A stretch of 64,000 nt of DNA from Pratylenchus scribneri (GCA_030063045.1 JAQSEB010000020.1:930001-994000); one strand, 5' to 3'; counted from the stretch's first letter, positions 1 through 11,995 are shown. The notes: generated by a model from the sequence alone, not told the origin. A program made the numbers and translations.

Positions 1-100
1 ACAGGTTCTTCGGTGAGTCCATTCAGTATTTTTAATATTAATAAAAAATTAACATCCCTTAATTTTCAGACCTCTTGGCATTGGTGGCGGCCGCGACTAG
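1..100 (+). CDS. 3' end of an unidentified gene (last two exons)
   Basis: Only the C-terminus is inside the window. An exon end (1-12) is followed by a GTGAGT donor, a 57-nt intron and a TTTTCAG acceptor at 68-69. Coding resumes at 70 and stops at TAG 98-100. Joined across the intron the reading gives QVLRPLGIGGGRD and stop. A possible AATAAA polyadenylation signal lies near 325. The tail is too short to name the family. The gene converges on the ribosomal protein gene on the other strand. Confidence 0.55.
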
Positions 101-686
101 GATCAAGCAGCAGAGGATGGATGGCCGGCATGAACAGGCGCGGACTTCTTCATGGATCAAAGACGACATCTCCCCCCAGCCCCCATCCCCATTCATTGTA
201 TTGTATTGTTGTATGTGCCCCATCCCCATCATTTCTCCCTAAATATTATATTGTGTAATTCCCCTCTTGTATACCATATAAATTGTATTGTATTATTGTT
301 ATGTTATTATATAATGTATTGTTGAATAAATTTGTTTAATATTCTTGATTTATTTCTCGAACATAGAATTATTTAATTGGGTAAAGATTTCGTTCGTTCA
401 TAGCCCAGAGGCTAATATTTGTTAATAATGGAAATTCCAAATTTTATAAATATTTTACTAATATATTTAACGGATGTAAACTTAAACTTACAGGCTTATA
501 ATAACTCCAAAACAATGTGTTATTTTGACATAAAAACCTTAACTTAAAGTTATCAACCAACAAAGAAAAGATGAAATTCAATTAAAATTTAACAATTTCC
601 ATTTCATTTCCATCAACAAAAACATAATTAGATAGTAGGAAATCAACAAATCATCTTTCCATCTTCCCATTCATTCTTCTTTCGGC
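101..686. other. Convergent 3' intergenic region
   Basis: AT-rich sequence between the 3' ends of two convergent genes. It holds the 3' UTR and a possible AATAAA signal of the + gene. No coding or repeat signal was seen. Confidence 0.6.
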
Positions 687-1583
687 TCATGCATATCCAT
701 ATTGTGCCAAAATTTGGTCGAATTTTGCCGTTTTTGGCTTGGCTTTCTCCACGGCCTGCTGTTTCAACTTCATTGCAGCCTTTTGTTTGTCATGATAGGC
801 GGCACCGCGCAATTTTCGTTTGGCCTCCAACTTCTCCACAACGCCTTGGTATTGCCAGCCAACCTCGTGTGCCAGACGACCAACTATTCGGGAAATTGAA
901 AATATAAATATGTTGAAATTTTTGAACTATTTTAGTCATTTTTGGATGGTTCAGAAAAGACCATAACAATTTTTAGTGGTTTTTAAAAGCTTAAAACTCT
1001 ACAAATTGATTCTCAAGTAAATACAAACCTGTGCAATATTTACGACGCGGTTTCAGTGCAATGTGGCGCAATGAATTGGGCAGCACAAACTTCTTTCGTT
1101 GATCATAGGGTTGAGGGCAACCATCATAGCATTTCAGCTTCTTCAGAGCTTCCATACCGCGAGCAGTCTTGTGCGGGAGCATTCCACGGACCTGAAATAG
1201 ATAAATAAATTGGAAAGTCATTTTTTAGAATTAAACCCAAAAACTTTAGATCCTAAATTATTAAAGTAAGAGACACTTTATAATGTGTCAACTTTTGGGT
1301 AGTTTTTTAAATAATTAATAAAATCACAAACCGTGCGCCAAAAAATCCTCGATGGTGCTCGATAATGGAATGGACCACGCGACGGTTTCACGTTGCACCG
1401 TTTGCGCAAAAAAGCCAGGAATTTGAGTTTGGAGCGGTGGAAGTTGCCGGAGATGTTGATGGCCTCGCAACGAACAATCACAATGCGTTGTCCGAGCAAA
1501 AGTTGTTTGGCAACAACGGCGGCCAAACGTCCAAGCAGATGATTTTTGCCGTCAATGACAATTGGCTTCGTTTGGAATCCCAT
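687..1583 (-). CDS. rpl-16: 60S ribosomal protein L13a (uL13)
   Basis: Structural protein of the cytosolic large ribosomal subunit. Three exons, complement(687..883, 1029..1191, 1332..1583), join in phase to give 203 residues, the usual length of eukaryotic L13a. Exon 1 starts with [20 protein letters not shown] and contains the RCEAINISG segment. The exon 1/2 join rebuilds [14 protein letters not shown], and exon 3 ends ILAQYGYA as in animal L13a. Both introns use GTTTGT donors. The start lies about 500 nt downstream of the demethylase stop on the same strand, so the two could be co-transcribed. I looked for box C/D snoRNA motifs in the introns, because vertebrate L13a introns host snoRNAs, and saw none. 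Confidence 0.96.
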
Positions 1584-2086
1584 TTGTTTGTTTTATCTTT
1601 GTTTTGGTACTTTTAAATCTGTTCTAAAAATTGGTTAAATTGATTTGTTAAAATGTGTGTAAAATATTCAGGTTCAATAACCAAAATTAAAAAAATTTGT
1701 GACATTTCGAATTATTTTTACACAAAATGGCGAGTCTTGAAAAGTTTTAGGAGACTTAGAAGAGAATATAAAAAAATGAATTTCCTGAATTTCGTTGATA
1801 AAGGTAGAATAGAAAAATGTGAGTATACGTAAAATGAACACAACACAAAAAATTTTGTTAGTGACTAAAAATTGTTGGAAATCGAAATTAGAAATATTTA
1901 CAATGATTAAAATGGTTGATGAGCACAAAATTAAAATTTGATCTAGCCAATATTAAATTGTTGGTTTGTTGAATGAAAGACAATTAAAAATTGAAAATAT
2001 AATTGAAAGGTGCGTCAAAATTTTAGTGAAAATTTCAAATGAATATTATTTATTGTGTGAAAATATGACATCCATCTTCCATTTTT
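1584..2086. other. Spacer between KDM1B-like gene and rpl-16
   Basis: About 500 nt of AT-rich sequence between the demethylase stop and the L13a start, both on the minus strand. It must hold the 3' UTR of the first gene and the 5' end of the second. No ORF or repeat of note. Confidence 0.5.
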
Positions 2087-5000
2087 TCATTGAATTCGAA
2101 GCCAATCCTCGACCATTTTGCTGGTTTCGCGCATCGCACTCACAAAGGCTCCGGTCATTGTTTGAGGGAAAAAACGATTGGTACACTGAAATTACCGAAA
2201 TTTTTATGTATCTTGATTGATAAAAATGACTTACTTCGCCAGCAAAATAGATACGTTTCTCAACGGATTTGGCCAATTCATCGTAGTCATCGCCGGAACC
2301 GCCCACTCTCACAAAACTGTATGACATGCCAATGTGCGTATCTCGACCCCAATGGGTGACCTTTAAAAATAAAAATATTAGAGAAAATATTGAAAATTTG
2401 ATACCGGAATTTACCAAAATGGTTGGCTGAAATATCGGCCTTTAGATTTCCTACACGAGAATAGGTTCATTCGAGTCGGGATGGTTAATTTAGTCTATGA
2501 AAAAACCGCTAAGAGCATATTTTGAAAAGATGTGAACCGTTGTTTAAATCCAAACCGGTTTCGTTTTAAAATTTGAAGTAAACCATTGTTTTGTTTAATT
2601 CAATTTTAATTTAAAAATCATAAAAATTTACCACATATCCACTCGGTGCTGGAATCTTCTCATCGGGGAACAATTCTTGCAAACAGTCCACAAATTGTTC
2701 GACCACTTCCAAATCACTTTTTGTGTTCACCAATTCCACAGATTTTCCACAAACGTAGGACATCAGTACAAATTGTTGTTGTTGCTTTTTTGGACTCGTT
2801 GTTTTCGTTGCTCGTGCCGAGAAATCGTAGAACATGTTGAAAAGGCCGCGCTCTTCGCCCGATTTTGGCACATGCCCAAAATAGTCCAGTGAGCCGCCAT
2901 CAGAGGATTTGAGCAATCCGGACCAGAAACGGCGAGGGAAACTGACTGCGACCTGCGAAAAAATTAATTTAAATTGCGGTTGGATTATTTCCCAAAAGAC
3001 GCCCACAATTACCATTTTTAGCTGAATTGGTTAAGCGCTTTATTATCCTCCCAATAGGTTTTTGGTATGCGCCCCCCTTTTTCGAATTTAATAATTTTAA
3101 TTGAATATTTTTCACCTTTTCAATTAATCCGCCGCCCAGTGAATTCCATGCCATTCGCTTTCTCGCTGGTATTTCTGGCTTGAACGCAATGTATTCCTTT
3201 TGATATTGGGTCAATGGGAGGCAAAGAAGAACCTGAAAAATCCAAAAATCTAATTAAATTTTTATATTTTTGACTGACCTTATCACATGTGAACTGCTTT
3301 CCATTTTCACATTTCACCGTAATTTTCTTTGAACGTGAATAGTCAATGCCGACCACTTGATGAGCGCATCGAACATCCAGTCCCTCTGACAGCCGTTTGA
3401 TCAGTTCCCCGGAGCCATGGCTGAGCAGTGCATGTGCACCGGCGAATTGGCCAACACATTCATTTTGATCCCAATTTTTGGCGGACACTTCCGAGAGGAG
3501 AGCACCGCATGAAAATTCCACATTGCCAATTTGCCATTGGAAAAGACGGTCAAACTCTTTGGCCCAATGAAAGTCGATGTGTTTGAGCAATTTTTGGTGG
3601 AGTTGGTCGATTAGGGCTGAAAATAGGAATATTTTAAGAAAATTGAAATGTTTTTACATTGAAGACTGGTGTCTTTGGCCTTCTCATCGTCTTTCCAACG
3701 TCCAATTATGTCCAGTAGGCAATTGAAATGTTCATCCACTACTCGATCCGAAACCGGCGTAACCAATCGTCCATTCTGGGAATCGATTAGCGGGCATTCA
3801 TCGGAGAGCAATCTTCAAAATTTGAGATTACTTTGATTTTATATTATGTTTGGTCACGGTTGTTTACCTATATTCCAGTCCAATTTGTTCGCACATCAAA
3901 ACGATTGGATTGTTGACGATGCCGGTCACAAGTTGGGCACCGCACCCCACAGCCACACCCAACGACCAATCATCTTGCATTCGGCCACCCAACTTTGCTT
4001 TTGCTTCCAACAATGCAACTTTGGCGCCCAATGCTCGGAGTTGACGGGCAGCAGCCAATCCACTTATTCCACCGCCGACCACGATTACTTCCAAACGTTG
4101 AACCTTGAAAAATTCAATTATTAATGGGTAAGTCTAAGAAAAAAAAACCTTTTTCCTGCTCAGAAGTGTGTCTTGTGGCATTTTTAGAATTCCATAATTG
4201 ATTACATTTTTCAATGTTAAATAGTCGATGACACGTTTCAGCTCAATTGAATACCAAACTCGGGCTAAACCAGGGCAGATCAAATGTGAAAAACATTCCG
4301 CATATTCCAAATGTTCCTTAACAAGAAATGTTTAAAATTAAAATTATACTCTGAATTTTACAAATGGATTCAAATTCCACAAAGCAACTATCAAATTGCG
4401 CATTGCCAAATATAACATTGGTTCAGTTGTGAATTCGGGAAATGCACTAATCTCGTCATATTCCATCACATCGGGTCTTAAGGATTAAATTTGATTTTTT
4501 TTTCATATTTTATTGACCCGAACCTTAAACTGAAAGCCTTTGACTGTTCATTTGGTATATTGAAAGGGCACATGAACTCTGGGGTTGAATAATCTGAACA
4601 TAAAAATAATGTAAAAGTAATTCCAAAGCACGTCAAACCTTTTTTCTTGTAATTGCAGTTAATTGGACTGATGCCGACCTCATCATAATAATAGTGGTCT
4701 TCGAGATAATGAATGGCCGGTGAATGTTGCAAAAGTGGTGGTGCCTCTAAACTTTTAATGTACGCTGATGGATCGCATCGAATTTGTTGTACTTCCTTAA
4801 TAAAATTGTTTAAATGATTAAATGTGAAAATGTTTAAACCTGTTCTTCGGGTAAGGAGCATGGATTGTCGAGTTGTTCAGGGAATGCATAGGCGCACTTG
4901 AATTTGGCAATGATTGTTGATGATAGCTCAGAGCCAACACTCCTTGAAAACCGGCGGAACTTTCCACACTCGGAACAGTTCAACCAAAATGGCAAAACCT

Positions 5001-5709
5001 CCTCAAAAATGAACAACCGTAAGTGAGGAATGCAGCGACTCTCCTTGACCCAACGCTTCTTCCAGTGCATATAACGGTCAAACATTGGTTTTCCACTGGA
5101 AATTGGAGCTTATATTTGAATGTAAATTGTAAATGTACGTTCTAAATTCATCATAGCATTGTTGGCAAACATGCTCTTTTTTGGATATGTGCAAATATGT
5201 GATTTTTGAGTCCAGTATTGAGCAGCAATTACTAATTCCAATTGCGCAACGGGTATCCAACTGGCAATCGGTCTTTTCACAAAAACCTTCACGCAATGTG
5301 TCATTGACCACAGAGTCCCGCTGTGGCTGAATAAAGTAAACATTATTCATTTGGAATTTTGAATTTATTACTTACAAAAAACCTCATATTGTTCTTTTTC
5401 TTAATTCGTTTATTGGCCAATTCCGCTGATTTTCTTGCTCGTTTTCGTCCATTCAATATATTTACATAGTGCAAAGAAGAGGACTCATTGGTAGAATTGG
5501 ATTCCTCATCAACATTTGTTGAGGATGAAGATGAAATCGTGGATGTTGCAGTATTACTCAATTCTCCGGTTGAATCGTTATTGAAAGCATTAAGTCGAAA
5601 ACCATTTAGTGCAAGTTCATTCCCTTCAAGGTGGTCAATATCAACTGCAAGAAGATCCTGGAATTGAAAAGTATACTTGACCAATATTAGACCTTGAGAT
5701 TCTTACCAT
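2087..5709 (-). CDS. amx-1: Lysine-specific histone demethylase, LSD2/KDM1B type
   Basis: FAD-dependent amine oxidase predicted to remove methyl groups from histone H3K4me1/2 in the nucleus. Fifteen exons join in phase to about 876 residues (human KDM1B has 822). In order they encode a low-complexity N-terminus with a basic [14 protein letters not shown] stretch, and a C4H2C2-like zinc finger (CEKTDC, then [10 protein letters not shown]). A CW-type zinc finger follows (around residues 160-243; [11 protein letters not shown]). Then come a SWIRM domain (about 318-413; [12 protein letters not shown]) and the amine-oxidase domain starting with [21 protein letters not shown] keeps the lysine equivalent to LSD1 K661 at about residue 695. 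The C-terminus reads [16 protein letters not shown], the usual FAD-closing motif. Splicing gives a single-codon first exon (ATG 5709-5707, then a 49-nt intron). A start at 5684 inside that intron is the alternative. The two extra zinc fingers make it LSD2 rather than LSD1. Confidence 0.92.
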
Positions 5710-6217
5710 CTAACATTTATTAATTTGTGGAAAAATGAAGAATAAGTGGCAAATATCAAATTTGACTAGCTAATTGCTAGCACCATTATGAGCATTTTAG
5801 TACCATGTTTTCTATAAAACATTGTGTATAAGTAAATTTGTTGTAATTAATAAAATAAATCTTAAGGTCTCGGTGCTTTTTCGGTTAATAAACACCAAAA
5901 ATATCCACTAACTACAAAGTACAACCATAAAACATCAAAAAGTTTTTTATGAAGAAATAGAAGTGAAGCCTTTTCATGTAAAGTGTAAACTAAAAACACA
6001 AAAAAAAATGGAGAAAATGTGAAAGAAGAATCGAAATGACAAATGAATGATTGAAGATAATAGATAACAAAAAAATTTTTTTTTCAGATAGTAATTCGAT
6101 TAATAAATTAGATGATTTAGATTTAGAATGTTTCAGTCAAGAATCTTATTCTTCAGACGCATAATTATTCCAACATCCAAAAATACAATCACATTTACAA
6201 CAAATTGTTCACACAAT
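5710..6217. promoter_or_regulatory. Divergent intergenic region with candidate trans-splice acceptors
   Basis: About 500 nt separate the starts of the demethylase (-) and the carnitine acetyltransferase (+), so both promoters should lie here. Three + acceptors, TTTTTTTTCAG ending near 6087, TTTCAG near 6136 and CTTCAG near 6156, precede the ATG at 6218 and are candidate spliced-leader sites. A short open stretch, 6088-6163, could be read as an exon but has no upstream start. I treat it as outron or 5' UTR. Confidence 0.4.
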
Positions 6218-8849
6218 ATGCTTCCACTTTTGGCTACGAATAAAGGTATAAATTAATAAAAGCAAAAATAAATAAAATAATTTGGACTTTAATTAAGGAT
6301 TCAGCACCGAAGCATTGCCACCTTTGCCTGTACCGGAGCTGGAAAAAACCATGGAAAAATTCCTATCATTGGCCGAGGCGATACAGTCCAAATCGGAATA
6401 CCAACAAACACTCAAAGTTTTCAAATATATGCAAAAGGAATAAAATAAGTTAACTTTTTAAGATTGCAAAAAGTTTTTAAGATAGTGGAGAAGGCCGAGA
6501 TTTACAAAGATTTTTACAGAAAAGAGCAGCCAACCTTCCAAATTGGGTATTTTATTTAAAATAATGATTTGAATAATCAGTGGAATTTTTTAAAGTTAAC
6601 CCCTTGGTGGCTTGAAATGGCCTATTTGAGTGCTAGAACTCCACTGCCAGTCGTTACCAGTCCCGGCGTTACATTCCCTTACTTTGGATTTTCGGGTATG
6701 GATTCACAAATAGAATATGCGGCAAAAATTATTCAATCGGCACTCAAATTTCATCACAAAATTTTACGGTGATTTTGGATTTTATTAAAAAATTATTTTG
6801 AAATTTTTCAGCAACGAATTAGAGTCGGATAAATCGCATGGCAAGCCATTGGACATGGGCCAATACAAATTGCTGTTCGGCACAACCCGGATTCCCCGAA
6901 CAAAGAAGGACGTGATTCGGTACGGGAAGGACCAGCCAAAATGGGCTAATCACATTTTGGTTATACGCAATGGAAATGTAAATTTTTTAAATTTTATTCT
7001 TTCAACACATTTTAGACTTTTTGTATGCAAGTTTATGATGAGCAAGGCAATCAATTGGGACTGGATCATTTGCAAACACAGCTTAGACAAATTTGCTTAA
7101 TTGCCGATAAACAACCGCCGGAGATTGACGCGGTCAACATTGTTTCGAGTGATGGACGCGAAAATTGGGCTGCACTTTACGAACGATTAAAATGTAAATA
7201 AATACCTATTCATAATTTATAATTAAAATTGCAAATTTTTTTTCTAGCCAAAAATCCGGCAGAAATTGAAATTGTCGAAAATGCGTTGTTCACTTTGGCA
7301 TTGGACCGTGATTTCGGTGGAGATGAAAACATGCGGCCAGAGGATTTGAACATGGCGATGGCATTGCATGGCGGAGGGGTGCAAAAAAATTCCAGGAATC
7401 GATGGTTCGACAAAACTTTGCAGGTCAGTTCCGTGTTCCGGAGTTATTAGAGGATTTTAATTGATCTCAAAAACTTATTTATTAATTTATCCATTAATTT
7501 AATTCCTATTTTGTTTCCTTTAGTTTTACGTGAATGAGAACGGCTATGGCGGAATGACCTATGAGCATACACCGGCAGAGGGGCCTCCACTCGCCCGACT
7601 ATTGGACTTTATTTGCGATGAAATGTAAGCCGAAAATTTAACGGAAATATTTAACCAATTTTTTTAGTGAAAGAAATCAATTTGAGACAAAATCTTTGGA
7701 TGGAATTTTTATAAAACCAATCAAATTGACATTTAAATTGGATGAGACGGACAAAGCGGCATTGAGGAGAGCAGAAGCCAACTTGGAAAGGTGCAAAAAT
7801 TAATTGGGCTGAAAACTTAAAATTTCAAAAATTTCAGAGTTGTCCAAAATTTGGAGGTCCGCTCTTTGGCATTCAATCAATTTGGGAAGAATGTGCCAAA
7901 ACGGATGCAACTTAGCCCTGATTCATGGATTCAATTGGCTTTACAGATTGCATATTTTCGCATCCATAGGTATTTTTTTTTGTTTACGAAAAGTATTGAA
8001 AAGGGCGGAAAGAATATAATAATTTATAAACGGTTCGGTTTTTTATCCTAATACATAAACCTTATGCTAATCGATTTCGATAGATCTAGTTCTAGTCAAT
8101 ATTAATCTTTTGTTTTGAACAGTTCGCATGCACCGGCCTATGAGACTGGCACATTGAGAAGATTTCACGAGGGCCGGACCGACACAATTCGCCTACCCAA
8201 CAAGGAATCCGTCCATTTTGTTGAGGCCATTTCCCAGCAACCACGACCGGCGACCACCACCCCGAGTGTACTTTCAACTTTGCTTGAATCGGCCATTGCC
8301 AGCCATAAACAATATGCGGTGGATGTGATGAATGGTAATGAAATTTTATTTATTTATTCTTTAATTTATTTTAAGGCCATGGAATTGACCGCCACTTGCT
8401 CGGTTTAAAATTGATTGCAGCGGAAAATGGCCGGCCAATTCCAGCATTGTTCCAAACGGATGCCTACAAAAAGCTGATGCATTTTTTGCTTTCTACCTCA
8501 CAAGTGCCAACCAAAAATGTTCTTCCAATGGGTTTGTGCCCTTTTAAAATTAAAATTTTTAAAAAATGAATTCCAGGATTTGGTCCATCAGACCCGGATT
8601 GCTATGGAATTTGTTATAATCCGCAGGAGAGTCGAATATTCTTCACCATAACCGCCTACAATGAATGCAGGGAGACAAGCGCAAAAAGGTAATAAAATAA
8701 ATTTTTGAAAATTCATTAGTCATAATATCAAAAAATGCTAAAAATTCCATTCTCTTTGTAGATTTGCCGAAGAATTGAACCGAGCCCTATGCGATATGCG
8801 GGATATAGTGGACATGGCAGGTCATCTTAAGGAACGGGCAAAATTATAG
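6218..8849 (+). CDS. CRAT: Carnitine O-acetyltransferase
   Basis: Transfers acetyl groups between CoA and carnitine. The order of motifs follows animal CRAT: LPPLPVPELEKTMEKFLSLA near the start, then PWWLEMAYL, SPGVTFPYFGF and KPLDMGQYKLLFGTTRIP. FTLALDRDFGG and NRWFDKTLQ come next. The catalytic histidine is in YEHTPAEGPPLARLLD. GRTDTIR, LLGLKLIA, STSQVP and CYGICYNPQ complete the set. It ends ERAKL, and the last three residues AKL are a type 1 peroxisomal signal, as in human CRAT. About a dozen introns; most joins are in phase. One is not: near 6417-6485 the frame before (ending QQTLK) and after (starting SGEGRDLQ) cannot be joined by any canonical GT-AG pair I could find, although both sides match CRAT. 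A one-base error or an unusual intron is likely there. Elongin C follows 220 nt downstream. Confidence 0.93.
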
Positions 8850-9069
8850 ATGATTAATATTTTTTTGTAATATTCACTAATTAAATGCGCCTTAATACTG
8901 CAGATATTTTTTGTTGTATAAATTTTTTTATTAATAAATGTAAAAATTTTGCTTTGTAAATAATTTTCACTTATGTCAATATTTCAATATTTATTTAATT
9001 TTTTATTCCATTTTTAATTAATGAAATTACTTTAAAGTCAATAAAATCAATCTTTTACATCGATTTTTA

Positions 9070-9583
9070 ATGTCGAGCCAAGGAGATAGCAGCAGCCAGA
9101 AAAATGATTCTGCCTCGATTGGAGGCGGATGCGAAGGTCCTGACGCATCCTATGTGAAATTGATCAGCAGCGATGGCCATGAATTCATTTTGAAAAAGGT
9201 TTTTTCAATTTCTTCAAATATTTAAAATGTTGAAAAAATTACATAAACCAAAATTAATCCTTTTAAAGACAAAATTAATTCCTCTTTAATTCACAGGAAC
9301 ATGCCCTCATCTCAAACACAATAAAGGCCATGCTCTCGGGTCCGGGCCAATACGCTGAGAATGAGACGAATGAAGTCAACTTCCGTGAAATTCCCTCTCA
9401 TGTGCTCCAAAAAGTTTGCCATTATTTTGCCTACAAGGCACGGTACACGAACAGTGCCACCGAAATACCCGTAAGTCTCAAAAATTGGAAAACTAAAATT
9501 TTCTATAATTTTTTTAGGAATTTCAAGTTGCACCGGAATTGGCTTTGGAATTATTGATGGCTGCCAACTTTTTGGATTGTTGA
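9070..9583 (+). CDS. elc-1: Elongin C
   Basis: Skp1/BTB-fold adaptor that pairs with elongin B and links SOCS/VHL-box proteins to Cullin-2/5 ubiquitin ligases. It also belongs to the elongin transcription factor. Exons 9070-9198, 9297-9470 and 9518-9583 join in phase to 122 residues, close to the usual 112. Diagnostic stretches are [46 protein letters not shown] and [15 protein letters not shown] at the C-terminus. It starts 220 nt after the CRAT stop on the same strand, a spacing typical of nematode operons. No clear trans-splice acceptor directly precedes the ATG. Confidence 0.95.
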
Positions 9584-9986
9584 AGAGCATAAAAATTACC
9601 ACTCATCAATTTCCTATCTTTTTTCTACATTAATTTTTTTTGATAAATAAAATGGTTTAAATTTTTATCTGATATCAAAGAATGGTCAAAAATCAGCAAA
9701 TGTTTTAAAACGGGAAAAAATGCAATATAGCAACAAATTGTGTGTTTTGATGGCAATCAAATGTGATTTTGGTGTGTGTCATGGTTGGGGGATTTTACAA
9801 ATAAATGGATGGATGGATATGTGTATTTCGGATGAATTTTTAAAGCGGCGTTGAATTTAAAATGTCAAAAATTGATAAATTATAGGAGATTGATCTGGTC
9901 TGGTTTGTTTTAATACGCCAAATTCGATTCATTTCCACAAATCTTCCCTCTGCTTGAACTTTTTGTTTGTTTGGCATTTGTTCTCA
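9584..9986. other. Convergent 3' intergenic region
   Basis: AT-rich sequence between the stops of elongin C (+) and the PMP3-like gene (-). Contains an AATAAA at about 9646 for elongin C and a short GGATGGATGGATAT run near 9805. Nothing coding was seen. Confidence 0.5.
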
Positions 9987-10528
9987 TCAGCGGTTCATGT
10001 AGAAGCAGACACTAAAAATTAAGTGAATATTAATCGCAAATTATTTAATGTGAAATATTAAAAAGTTTGGTTTATAACGGTTCAATGGTTTGTCCTATAT
10101 CCTCAAACCTAATACTCAATCAATAGATCTTACCAAGACGCATCATTTGATAATGTTTTGGCTTGGGTTTAGCCAATTCTAATTTAGTTTTAAACCATTA
10201 AACCAAAATGGGTTTAAACCGTTTACCCTTAATTGTTCCAAAATCCAAACCACTGAAGAGTGAACCGTTAAAACCTATTCGATTTCGATATTTTCAAAAT
10301 TTTTTCTAAATTAAACCCTTAAAAAACTTACTAGACGGCGTGAATCATGCCCGGAATCCAGCCAAGAAAAGTGAGTAGAATATTGATGCAAAGGTCGATG
10401 GTGCAGCCTTGTTTGATGAGCACAGCGAGTGGCTGAAAAAATAAATTTTTCATATTTGATTTTGAATTTTGTTATTATTAGCTTACCGGGAAAAGAATGG
10501 CCAAAATCAGCAGCAAACAATTGCACAT
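9987..10528 (-). CDS. PMP3/UPF0057-family plasma-membrane proteolipid
   Basis: Very small, two-helix membrane protein. In yeast and plants this family affects membrane potential and salt tolerance; the nematode role is not established. Exons complement(9987..10011, 10332..10432, 10487..10528) join in phase to 55 residues: MCNCLLLILAILFP, then PLAVLIKQGCTIDLCINILL and TFLGWIPGMIHAVYVCFYMN plus a final R. The conserved family pattern (first helix, P, short Cys-containing turn, then LTxLGWIPGxIHA) is complete. The first exon is only 14 codons. The last intron (10012-10331) carries one copy of a dispersed repeat. A TTTTAG acceptor lies shortly upstream of the ATG, and the start is 182 nt from the taspase stop, so the two may form an operon. 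Confidence 0.88.
10071..10235 (-). repeat. Dispersed repeat family R3, copy 1
   Basis: Lies in the last intron of the PMP3-like gene. It shares the segment around AAACCATTAAACCAAAAT and an upstream AGATC/AGATGCATCATTT-type stretch with copies at 22715, 48465, 52676 and 58880. Orientation is opposite to the last three. Confidence 0.6.
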
Positions 10529-10710
10529 TTTTGTTTATCGTTTGAAAGGAGCGAAAATTGAATAAAACTAAAATATTAATTAAATAAAAAAAGTAATTTT
10601 AAAAATATGATATTCTTTAAAAACGATTTATTAATTGTGGAAAAATGAAAAATAAAATGTACAAAATTTATTCCAAATGAGAAAATTTATAAATATAATA
10701 AAATTTTAAA

Positions 10711-11995
10711 TCATAAATTCATTGAAATGCAAACAAATTCGCCACATTTGTCCGTCTCAGATTTGATTTTTGCTATTTGCTTATTTGACCGCACGAATGC
10801 AAATGGAAAATGTTGTGTGTTGTGGAAAGCCATTAACCCAATGTTCGGTCCATTTCTGATCAGCAAAAGTCCGCCCAACAAAAGTCGATCGCGAGAGAAA
10901 GTGGAAAGTCGGGCGGAGTTGAGGAAATTTGAGTCCAAAAATTGTTTTAAAAGTTCCGGCAAGAAAGGGTCGTCCAAATCACTAAAAATTAAACTCATCA
11001 AATTTAATAATATTTCGGGATTTAACCTTTCAAACATAAATTGTGCCAACTTTTCAGCCATTTGTGTTCGGATGATCGCCTCGCCACATCCGGAGAGTGA
11101 AATTGCAATTGAAATTTGTCCCCGTTGTTCGGCCCAAATTGCAGCGCCAAAATGCGGTGAATGACCCAAACGACCGCATTTCTTTAACAAAATCCCTCCG
11201 CTTGAGACACCGGCTTCCGCATAACCATTTGCCATCTAAATTAAAAGCAGAAATTTTAAATTTAGGGTTTTTCGTTTTTGGAAGTATCCTAATTTCAATA
11301 TATTTAATTATTTTGTTTTCAATCCGCTAATAAGAATATCTTACAAATCTTACATTGATTAAAACACCGCCAACCGTATCTAACCGCAAATCCCCGTTGC
11401 AATTTGTGGATGATGAGTTTTCGCTAGCCACAATGCATTTGGCCCGGTTGTATTCCTTGTTGGCCGCCTCTGTTATCAATCGTTCATTTTTGACGATTCC
11501 AATTGATTTTCTGCTGCAATATTCATCTGCACCCGGGCCAACCAAAATCATTGGTTCGATCAATTCAGCGGAATGTTGATGGTGATGGGACTCGGCCAAT
11601 TTGGCTGCAGCATAAATTGGATGGGCACAATTTGTGACCTAAAATAATTATATTCGATTTTACAAACTTTTACTTTGCTTACTGAGGCAATGGCGCCAAA
11701 TGCCAAATTTGTTGAGCAAATGAAAGCGGCTTCGCATTCCACAGTGCCTAGTTCCGTTAAGTTCGAGCCAATCCCACAGTTTAAGCTCGGACATTTCTCC
11801 AACTCCTGACTTTATTAAATTTTTAAATTAGTTTTAATTTTATTTTTTGTAAAAAACCATTATTGCCTGAACAAGCTGGCTCTCCTCCTCTTGTTTTCCA
11901 CCTTTTTTGATCGTGTATTTCAATGCAGATGAACATGATTTTTCAATTTGTTCGTTGAATGTGCCGCAACCTCCATGGATGGCCAAAATAATCAT
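10711..11995 (-). CDS. TASP1: Taspase-1-like threonine aspartase (Ntn hydrolase)
   Basis: Asparaginase-2 family endopeptidase. In animals taspase-1 cleaves itself and nuclear regulators such as MLL/Trithorax and TFIIA after aspartate. Exons complement(10711..11235, 11354..11638, 11683..11805, 11858..11995) join in phase to 356 residues (human 420). Landmarks are IHGGCGTFNE near the N-terminus, ELEKCPSLNCGIGSNLTELG, and VECEAAF with FGAIAS. The autoprocessing site LDTVGGVLIN places the nucleophile Thr at about residue 175, and AGVSSGGILLKKCGRLG and SLSGCGEAIIRT follow. The loop before the DT site is shorter than in vertebrates, which explains most of the length gap. The retained Asp-Thr, SSGG and SGCGE motifs argue for an active enzyme. 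It could be another asparaginase-2 paralogue, but the NxGxGSNL and D-TVG pattern is taspase-like. Confidence 0.87.

Noticed and set aside
1192..1331. snoRNA in an L13a intron
   Set aside because: No box C (RTGATGA) and box D pair was visible.
6088..6163. Possible exon between the demethylase and carnitine acetyltransferase
   Set aside because: No start, no partner exon, and it fits an outron with several acceptors.
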